NCBI GenBank assembly: GCA_011032825.1
Contig: JAADJZ010000035.1
Coordinates: forward strand, 62,001-126,000
DNA length: 64,000 nt
Source of the DNA: Massariosphaeria phaeospora
Lineage: Eukaryota; Ascomycota; Dothideomycetes; Pleosporales
Reading direction: 5' to 3'
Shown here piece after piece: positions 57,137-64,000 of this stretch. Made by a program: the position numbers and the translations under genes. Position 1 is the first letter of the stretch. Each line of letters starts with the position of its first letter. The notes under the pieces were generated by a model that saw only the letters and a program-made list of their open reading frames with translations, had not been told where the DNA came from and did not search any database.

Positions 57137-58595
57137 CTATGACGACGGCGCAACGCCCGGACGCGATCCTGACAGCGGTCGCGGGGTCTGTTGCTGTGTG
57201 CGCGGTGTTGATGAGGTCTGACTTGCCACCGGCGGCGTCTGCTTGTACTTCTTCGATTCTAGTCGGGCTGTTTCCGCCTTGACCGGCTGCTCAACGTACT
57301 CCACAAACATCGCCGGGAGACCCTCAGGGTACGTGTAGTTGTCGACCCGGTTCGCTCTGTGGCGGTCTGGGTAGACCGAGCCGAGCAAGTTCCAGCCAAG
57401 CTGGGCTGCCGTGAGGACTGGCAGCGCGCCCCCATCGTCAGCTAGGTCTCCCGGGGTGGCGACCATGTTCGAAGCAAACAGCTGCCCGCTGTGCTCCGTC
57501 GACTTCACTAACCAAGCCTTGGCGGAATTCGTCAGGTCGATGGCATTGGACGTGAGCTGGGGGCCAGCTCCAACAAAGTGGTAATGCACTTTGCCGGTGC
57601 CGAGCACAATCACCTTCTCCTCCCCGTTCACCATCTCTGTAGCCGGCATCCCCCTCGGCCGCCGTGCACGGTAGAAGAGCCAGGCTGTATCAAAGACATT
57701 GGGCCACATTTGATGGTGGGCCTTTTTCGGTCCAACCACTCCGGGTGTACGAGACGTCGACGCGGGAATATGAGTAGATCCGGCAAACGATTGGACTGTG
57801 GCCGACGCCGTGGACCTTCTGGAGATTAAGGGGTCGACTACTGCTTTGACCTGCTTGGCAGCTTCAGCGAAAGTCGCCGCCTGATCGTTCGGGTACCGCG
57901 CGACGGCCTCCTTCTTCGTCTTCTGCTTGTCGGGGAAGACCCAACCCAGCAAGTTCCAGCGTAGCTGGATCGGGGTAAATAAAGGCAGCGAACCGCCATC
58001 GTCGGCGACGTTTCCCGGTATTGCGGTTATGTTCGTGGTGAGCAACTTCCCGTTTGCGTAACTGTCTGACTTCTTGAGCCACTTCTTATCCGCAAACGAC
58101 AAATCGATCGCGTTTGCCGTGTACCCAGGCCCGGATCCAGTGAGGTAATAGATGGTGCGACCGTTCCCGATCGCCAAAATCTTTTCCTCGCCACCGACCG
58201 CGATCGTCGCTGGGGCACCCATAGGGCGTCGGGCTCGGTATACCACGCCGGACGTGTCAAAGACAGAAGGCCAGGTATACCACGCCGGACATGTCGAAGA
58301 TCGCCGGCCAGAGGACGTGAGCTCTAGCCCTAGGCATCATTTTCCGCTCCAGAATACGCATCACATGGACTACCAGATAGTCTGGTAGATGGCATGACTG
58401 GGGCGGAAGTTCGTTCTCCGAGAGGGTGAGCTGTACGGCGACATAGGGGAGGTGGTCGAAGACCCGCAGATCCGGCGGTCGACCTGGGCCTCTGCCCTCA
58501 GCGGGTAGATGCTTGTGTTCAAAGACGCGGTTCCATCCCCACGTGGTATCGTCCCACGGGGTGTATTTCCTGTGGCTGGTTTCTCCTGCGGACAT
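57137..58595 (-). CDS. Hypothetical protein with repeated WPxxFD-YRARRP domain, frameshifted near its start
   Basis: The N-terminus starts at ATG 58595 (MSAGETSHRKYTPWDDTTWG), about 110 residues, similar to the start of copy 1. Two copies of a domain of about 110 residues follow. Each begins WP-x-(I/V)-FD...YRARRP-x-G-x-PA, continues NAIDL...WL-x-KS and PG-(N/D)-(V/L)-ADDGG-(S/A)-LP, and ends with WNLLG-x-V-(F/Y)-PD. A third, diverged trace of this motif (HVRWIRPAVVDHS) occurs in copy 1. A 26-bp direct duplication (58238-58263 and 58275-58300) shifts the frame between the N-terminus and the first domain, so the gene is broken or has an unrecognised intron. The family is not recognised. Confidence 0.5.
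58238..58300. repeat. 26-bp direct duplication with 37-bp period
   Basis: GTATACCACGCCGGAC(G/A)TGTC(A/G)AAGA occurs twice, starting at 58238 and 58275, with two differences. The 37-bp period is not a multiple of three and disrupts the gene frame. Confidence 0.9.
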
Positions 58596-59578
58596 GATGG
58601 CGGCTGAGCGACAGGTCTACGATCAGAATGTTAGCGCAATAGCAAAGCGGCGAGGGAGGCGAAACTTACGCTAGGATTCGTCGATACCTGTGAGCTGGTG
58701 AGGCGGAGATCGATGAGCGGGCGGTCGATGAGGTGGGGGTCGATGAGCGGACGAGAAACCTGCAAGATCGTAAGCAATCTAGAATCAAGTTCCCATCGAG
58801 TGTATACATACCAATACCATCGTGTGAACCAGGAGGAAGTTAAGAGTGGAGGATCGAGAAACAGAATTACTTGGGGTGATCTGAGGGGGCTAAGACTTCT
58901 TATATACCTGATATCGGAGGTACAAAGTCTCACCCGGGCAAACGGGTGAGTCTGAGAAAAGTAAAGGCGAGTGAGTCTAAGCGAATTAAAGGCGGGTGAC
59001 GCTGATGAAGGTAAAGGCGAGTGAGCTTGACTGAGTTGATAGCGGGTGACTTTGGGCGTAGTAATGAGTCTATGTTAAACGTGAGAGCAATAACGAACGG
59101 ACTTGTGGGTGACACGAACCTCGTTGAGGTGAGAGGTGACCGGCGGCGAAAGGGACGAACTCCAACAATAGATATACGTCATACAACTGTAAACGACGAA
59201 GACCAGGTACAGCAGAAGAGGCAAGTTCAAGACTATGACTTAGATACCATCGAAGAACTTTTGCGTCGAATTCGGGGTTGATCATTCTCGCATTCATTGA
59301 GAACCTCTTGCATCAGTATTGTATACCAGCTGTCACACACTTATATGGAACTAGCACAACGCAGCACTGCCGTATACACCAGCTCGAGGATCACCTATTC
59401 GGAGCCCTCGTCCTTGGTGTTCACAAAGAGAAAGAAAGTCAGCCAGAACAAGCAAAACAACCAAAGAGAATGCTACCATGCTGGTGCGAAAAGACAGGAA
59501 CCAAGCCAATCCGACGACCACAGCGCGGCGAGAAGACGTGACACGAGCCGAGAGGGCGCGGCCGCTAGAAACACTTGC
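58596..59578. other. Intergenic region with repeats, no firm gene
   Basis: About 980 bp. It contains (GATGAGCGG)-like short repeats near 58,708-58,755 and a 25-bp minisatellite at 58944-59068. An 86-codon plus-strand frame at 59021-59281 ends in an Asp/Glu-rich helix-like sequence, but it overlaps the minisatellite and has no other support. Confidence 0.5.
58944..59068. repeat. 25-bp minisatellite, five units
   Basis: Five consecutive 25-bp units start with G(G/A)GTGA(G/C) and most end AAAGGC or ATAGC. The units alternate between a GGGTGA and a GAGTGA type, suggesting a 50-bp higher-order unit. Intergenic. Confidence 0.85.
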
Positions 59579-60362
59579 CTAGTAATAGAAGGCGAGATGC
59601 TTGTCATGGATGTGCTCACTGATGGCGGCGGCAAGTTGGTTGAACGTCATGTCGTCGTAAGGGTCGTCGATGAAGTGGACACAGCCGCCGCCCATTGGGC
59701 ACAAGTGCAAGGCCGAGAAGTCCTCGGTGAAGGCCGCGTCCTGCTTGATGTCAGTGACGATGCGCGCTGACAAACGACGGGCTTGGGTTGAAGGATTGAA
59801 TGGCGGCGTGGTACTTACCCAGATCTCCCGCGGGTCATCGTACGGTTTTCGTGCTGATCCGACGACACATGGCGGGGTGTGGCCGGAGCAATGGTCGTTT
59901 TGGTGGCAGGCGGTCCGGGAATTGTTCACGGTATGGCTCTCTAGCTGGAGATGCGATGACTCTTGACAGTGCTTCCTGCCGCAGAGGTGGCTGACCTCGC
60001 GGTCTTCGTTCTTCGCTGATTTTCGCATCCCGCCTGTGTGGAGTCATGTCAGGGTGGGAAAAACAGCAGAGGCGGGCAGACTTACCGTGTATCAGGGCCT
60101 CCCAGTCGTTGAAGTCCGTAATCTCTCCGCAACCTAGCAGCGTGACCCATGTGAGGTTGACCTTCTCGGCGTGGGTAGTGCCCATCCGGCAGCGGTCGGA
60201 GGTGCAGTCGAACGCCCACGTATATGAAGCCCGGTGGCCAGACTTGTTCGAGCCTGATGTCCCGGTGATTCGGGGGAGGCAATGCCCGAGGACGGCTCCA
60301 GATGCCGCCGGGTTTGCTGCGGAAAGTGGCGGAATGGGATCATTGTTGTTCCAAATCCACAT
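59579..60362 (-). CDS. His-Me finger (HNH-like) zinc-binding-loop protein, three exons
   Basis: Exons at 60086-60362, 59819-60033 and 59579-59740; introns of 52 bp (60034-60085) and 78 bp (59741-59818, with CTGAC branch site and CAAGCAG acceptor). The product is 217 residues if it begins at ATG 60362 (MWIWNNNDPIPP). Exon 2 encodes VSHLCGRKHCQESSHLQLES, then RTACHQNDHCSGHTPPC, matching the zinc-binding loop of His-Me finger homing endonucleases (the fungal family with VSHLCHNxxCxxPxHLxLE). Exon 3 adds CPMGGGCVHF and a helical end. The catalytic His and zinc Cys residues appear intact. Such domains are common in fungal genomes as stand-alone proteins of unknown role. The N-terminus is uncertain because the upstream gene ends only 25 bp away. 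Confidence 0.7.
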
Positions 60363-60386
60363 ATCTTGCACGTCAAATGCAAGATG

Positions 60387-62233
60387 CTACGGTTTGAGCG
60401 AGGGCCGGTACACTCGCAGAAGGCTCCAGGCCATGAACGCGGCGTGCTGCCTGAAGTCGGAGTCCCAGAAACTCGAGACGAAACACACCAGCCGGGCCTG
60501 TCGGTCGTTGACGAGGGAAATGTCATCCAGGATGACGACGGCGGCGTCGGTCGAAGGCCGCCTCTTCTGGACGGCGGGTGGAGCATCTGGCGGAGGGAGA
60601 GGGCCGCCTCGCAACTCGAGAGGCCCGAACCTGGATTTCGCCGTCCGCCTGGACCTCCTGAATGGCGGAGAGGGGCGGGCTCTGACAGCCGCAGAGGCAG
60701 AGGTTGCGGCAGTGGCCTTTGAGCCCGCAGAAGATGACGCTGCGGAAGCCTTCGAAACAGCTGCGGAGCGGACTCGTTTGGGTGGCGACTCGTCCTCGGA
60801 TCACAGCGAAGGTGATGTCGGTCGAGGCCGCTTCTCTTGGACGGCGTTTGGGGCATCTGGCGGAGGGAGAGGACCGTCTCGCAGCTCGAGGGGGGCAAAC
60901 CTAGACTTCGCCGTCCGCCTGGACCTCCTGAATGGCGGTGAGGGGCGGCATCTGACATTCGCGGTGGCTACAGAGGTAGCGGAGCCCGCAGACGCAGAGG
61001 TGGCCGCAGAGGCCCGTGAACCCGCCGAGGATGCCTTCGAAACAGCAGCGGAGCGGGCTCGCTTGATTAGCGGCTCGTCGTCGGACGATGGCGGTGATCT
61101 CGGTCGGGGACGCTTCTTCGATGACGGCGAGGCAGCTGGTCGGCTGCGCTTGGTCGGAGTCTCGTCGTCTGACGAGGAGCTCGCGGACCGCGCGCGTGAC
61201 TTGCCGGACGAGAGATCTCCGGCGAAAAGTCGGACTCGTCCTCGTTCACCTCCAGCTCGAGAAGCTTCGCGTGGACGACACGCTCGGTATAGCGCATCTT
61301 GCCGTGAGTAGAGTGCCTCGCCTTCTTCTTCTTCTTGGGCTCCCTTGATGATGTGTTAGCCAGGCACAGGCAAAAGCGACAATCAACACATACCCTTGTC
61401 CTTCTGCTTTCGCCGTTGGCGTCCTAGTGCGAGCCAAGTCAGCGATGGAAGAGCAGACATGAAAGGAGACTTACTGCTTCTGGCCGAGATCATTTTTCCT
61501 CCTGTTGAGGAGCTGAGTCAGCAAAAGGCAACTCGATGCGGCAAAGGGAACTCACTCTCGGGCGTCTCTGGGCCTTTCGGCTCTTGGACCGCCGCGTCTT
61601 CTTCTTCGCTGGCCCGCCAGGTTGCGGCCGCGTGTCCACGTGCTCCGGCTCCGGCTCCGACTCCGACTCCTACTCAGCCTCGAGGTGACGTAATCCTTTT
61701 TTCTTCTATTGAGCAAGACAAACCAAGGCATCAGCCCCAGTAGCCTGCTGCGGCGTAGCCACATGCTCTTCCCCCGATTCCGAGGAACCTGCAGCCTCGA
61801 GACTAGATTCTGGACCCGAGTCCGGTACAATGGTTTGTTTCGATTTTTCCATCTGAAGGACCGCCTGGGGGACTTCGTCGCGGCGACGGGAGCTGGGAGG
61901 AAGCTGGGGTTCGTCGGCCTTGAGGCTAGGAGGATCGGGGACTGCAGGGCCGAGCAGACGGGAGGTGATCTCGTACTCGGTTTTTGTCCTGTTGAGCAAG
62001 GCAAGTAAAGGTGGGGTAGGCTGCAGAGTAGAAGTGTCTTTAGTGTAAAGGTGATGCGGAGCTATATGGGAAAGGACCAAAAAGGGGGTTTCAGAAACAA
62101 GACCGACAGTGAGTGAAGCGGGAGAAAAAATCTGTGTCTTCATTAGTAAGGGCGTCTGGATCTCGCCTTCCTCTGACGGCACATGAGCTGTCAAGGACGC
62201 TCGATGACGAGATATGGAATGTTTTCGCGGCAT
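60387..62233 (-). pseudogene. Ser/Asp/Glu- and Lys/Arg-rich multi-exon gene with tandem repeats, probably broken
   Basis: A start at ATG 62233 (MPRKHSISRHRASLTAHVPS) and at least three spliceosomal introns are visible (61502-61555, 61424-61474, 61344-61393), enclosing exons of only 27 and 30 bp. Then come EPKKKKKARHSTHGKMRYTE, an acidic block, SSSSDDETPTKRSRPA and PPSSDDEPLIKRARS. Below this a 270-bp repeat (90 codons) occurs twice. The end reads VCFVSSFWDSDFRQHAAFMA before the stop at 60387. The frame breaks near 61.22 kb and at a TGA near 60.80 kb, and exon phases do not all agree. The alternating acidic and basic tracts suggest a nuclear protein; a frameless relic or wrong junctions are both possible. 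Confidence 0.4.
60547..61110. repeat. 270-bp tandem repeat, two copies plus partial third
   Basis: The block containing GACGGCG...GGCGGAGGGAGAGG and TTCGCCGTCCGCCTGGACCT starts near 60547 and recurs near 60817; a shorter third start (GGTCGGGGACGCTTCTTCGA) lies near 61098. The 270-bp period is a multiple of three, as expected for an amplified coding repeat on the minus strand. Confidence 0.8.
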
Positions 62234-62679
62234 AACGAGCGCACCCGACTGGACTGGCAGCCACGACCAACGCGGCGAGGGCAAGCCCACCCGAGCCCCT
62301 CGCGATCCCCCCTCCGAGCGAGCTGAGGCCACCCCATTGCAAAAGTCTGTAGAAGGAGACGTCAGCTTGATGCTTGATACCGGCATCTTTATCGCCACTA
62401 TAGTATAGCAGAAAGCAGAGGATATGCAGTGAAAGTAAGAAAAGAAGCACAGTTGAGTGCACTAAGAAAAACGCAAGCGGAGTGTGAACATGCAACCTGC
62501 TTTTCGAATTGGTATCCTAGCCGTTAATGTGATCATTCATGTCTCTTCCCGCAAACGCCCAACTCCACGGATAAAGATAGCCCCATGTCGTCTGCCATGA
62601 TAGCAATGGTGAGCCTCGACAAGCTAATTAGCCCGCCTCAAGACGAGCCCAACCACACAGCTACCGGCACCGGCCACTT

Positions 62680-63535
62680 TTACTCGTCGACATCCATGGC
62701 CTCGACGCCGCCGCCGACCTTCATCTTCAGCTTCCTCTTGCTCTTCAACTTGGGCACCTCCTCAGCCTCACTCTCGCCCTCGTCCAGCGCATCCACCGCA
62801 ATCTCCTTCCTCCGGCGATCGACCTTGGCGCGGATCTGCTCGACATCGACCTCCATATCCTCGGCAGCCTTCTCGACGGCGTACCGCTCGGCCGGCGGCA
62901 ACAGATGCTGATTCTCCTCGACGAGCTTGCGGTCGTCGGCGCGCTGTCGCTCCTTGTTGCCGCGCATACGCGCCTTGTAGAAGGCCCGCTCGCGGCGCTT
63001 GCGGATGTCGCCGACGCGGCTGATGGCCTTGAGCGTCGTCTGGATGAGCTCGCGGTTGTAGCGCACGGGCACGTTGCGGCGCTGCGCGAACTGCAGTGTC
63101 GAGTCGACGGTGAGCTCCTTACCGTGGGCATGGCGAAAGGCCTTGGTCCACCCGAGTTTGCGCGGGTTTCGCTTCATCTTGACTAGATTTGTCGTCAGTT
63201 CTGCTCCCCCACCGCTGTACGAGATTCGACGTATCCGTTCACGTCTCTACTGGGGCCCCACAATTCTTGTGACATTTGCTGCGACAAAATCGGAATGCCT
63301 GTAATAATACGATGTTAGAAAGTGTTTTGGTCTTTTTAGAAAAAGCGCCAAAGTCAAACTTCATACTTCTACACATAAGTCATAGGATTAGAAAAGGCTT
63401 ACCCTTGCGTCGTTCCGCACAAATGTAATTCCCTCTGGGCAGAATCGTTAGCAGTCGCGCGTATTCGCGCTCAAGGACAAGCTTACTTGACGGGTACACC
63501 GGCCGGCTGCAGAAATGGCAAACTTCTATGCGCAT
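62680..63535 (-). CDS. rlp24: Ribosome biogenesis protein RLP24, four exons
   Basis: Exons at 63487-63535, 63403-63434, 63262-63298 and 62680-63182; introns of 52, 104 and 79 bp. The spliced product is 206 residues, usual for RLP24 (about 200). The N-terminus [16 protein letters not shown] carries the first zinc-finger CxxC; exons 2 and 3 give [10 protein letters not shown] and [12 protein letters not shown] with the second CxxxC; exon 4 starts [20 protein letters not shown] and continues [23 protein letters not shown]24 is an L24e-like factor that holds the place of eL24 on pre-60S particles and is released by the AAA ATPase Drg1 through its C-terminal tail, here Lys-rich (RKLKMKVGG...DVDE). 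Exons of 32 and 37 bp make naive annotation start wrongly at the internal ATG 63177. Confidence 0.95.
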
Positions 63536-63919
63536 AGTGACGGCGCTGCTCGAGGAGACTTAGAATGTGGTGTGGACGAAGATTGGAGTCCCCGCGGTTG
63601 CACTAGAAAGGATGCTCAAATCTCGCTGGCGCTGCTTGAGGAGCTTGGGATGGTGGTGTGTCGTGTGGACGAAGGTTGGGGTTGAGGTCCCCGCGGTTGT
63701 AGTCTAGGAAAAAGTTCGAAAAGTTCGCTTACATAAGGCAGCCCGTGCGTGATGCCTCCGCCCGCACCAGCCAATCAGCGCGCACGCAGCACCGCAGCAG
63801 CTCAACCTCAAGTTTTCTATATCAATATATCCGAACTCGACTCCTCCCCCGCGCATACACATCCCGACGCCGACGCCACATCTCCCCATAGCCTCCTGCA
63901 CCCTCCACTGCCCACCGCC
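63536..63919. promoter_or_regulatory. Divergent promoter between RLP24 and the putative TIM14 gene
   Basis: 384 bp separate two divergent start codons. Short repeats of GGTGTGGACGAAG(G/A)TTGG occur near 63571 and 63656. No TATA box or other named element could be assigned. Confidence 0.5.
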
Positions 63920-64000
63920 ATGGTATCCGCCCTCGTCATGGTGCTCGGCCTCGGCGCCACCGCATTCTTCGTAACGCCCCCCCTCCCCCATTGAACCCAC
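63920..64000 (+). CDS. Probable first exon of TIM14/PAM18, cut by window end
   Basis: ATG at 63920 opens MVSALVMVLGLGATAFF, followed directly by a GT (63971) that could be a splice donor. A short hydrophobic N-terminal helix of this form, interrupted early by an intron, is what I expect from fungal TIM14/PAM18, the J-domain subunit of the mitochondrial import motor. The J domain (HPD motif) would lie outside the window, so this remains a suggestion. The same frame without splicing stops at 63994. Confidence 0.4.

Noticed and set aside
59021..59281. 86-codon plus-strand open frame with acidic helical end
   Set aside because: Begins inside the 25-bp minisatellite and has no homologue I recognise; kept only as a remark.
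60046..61311. 421-codon plus-strand open frame
   Set aside because: It mirrors the tandem repeats of the minus-strand gene and the His-Me gene exon; the minus strand shows splice sites, SSDDE/KR tracts and a recognisable zinc loop.
63749..63994. 81-codon plus-strand open frame starting at 63749
   Set aside because: The part before 63920 is low-complexity and lies in the presumed promoter; only the segment from ATG 63920 resembles a real protein start.

Overview
The window looks like nuclear DNA of a filamentous ascomycete (Pezizomycotina). Genes carry short introns (about 40-105 bp) with GT..AG ends and CTAAC/CTGAC-like branch sites, housekeeping genes match fungal families, and the left 13.8 kb is a strongly AT-rich block with the TpA-rich, CpA-poor look left by repeat-induced point mutation (RIP). 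A Dothideomycete-like genome is possible, but the sequence does not settle the class.

Left end (1-16.6 kb): a graveyard of transposons. I can recognise a complete pogo/Fot1-like element with TA target duplication (744-2576), a decayed Ty3/gypsy element on the minus strand (reverse transcriptase near 4.1 kb), a Ty1/copia tail (about 8.7-9.1 kb), a 3' fragment of a second pogo-like element, and then three pogo-like elements lying end to end, sharing single TA dinucleotides (10305-12415, 12418-14527, 14530-16633). RIP damage stops inside the middle one.

17-27 kb: an ordinary gene-rich stretch. It holds a tannase/feruloyl esterase, a secreted DUF8021-like protein, a secreted S33/TAP-like peptidase with five exons, an intracellular alpha/beta hydrolase and a DMT (EamA) transporter. 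The first three are predicted to be secreted and fit a plant- or litter-degrading lifestyle.

27.5-33.1 kb: a probable regulated cell-death locus. A fungal gasdermin-like protein lies beside a protease that joins N-terminal TPR-like helices to an intact subtilisin (S8) domain, the arrangement known from HET-Q1/HET-Q2. A single-pass membrane protein with a long disordered tail is transcribed divergently from the protease.

33.6-51.8 kb: the most unusual region. It encodes a 2222-residue fusion of a ComEC-like metallo-beta-lactamase with a giant DUF6603-type beta-rich protein, a 1425-residue protein, a beta-rich (possibly propeller/lectin) protein, and a divergently transcribed 1175-residue protein. 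The three giants have very few introns and look like a co-inherited set, perhaps of bacterial origin.

52.4-62.4 kb: rapidly evolving, mutually similar minus-strand genes with Ser/Glu/Pro-rich and Lys/Arg-rich tracts, internal tandem repeats, near-identical introns, broken copies, and one His-Me finger (HNH-like) zinc-loop protein. The right edge returns to conserved genes: RLP24 (four exons) and a probable first exon of TIM14/PAM18 cut by the window end.
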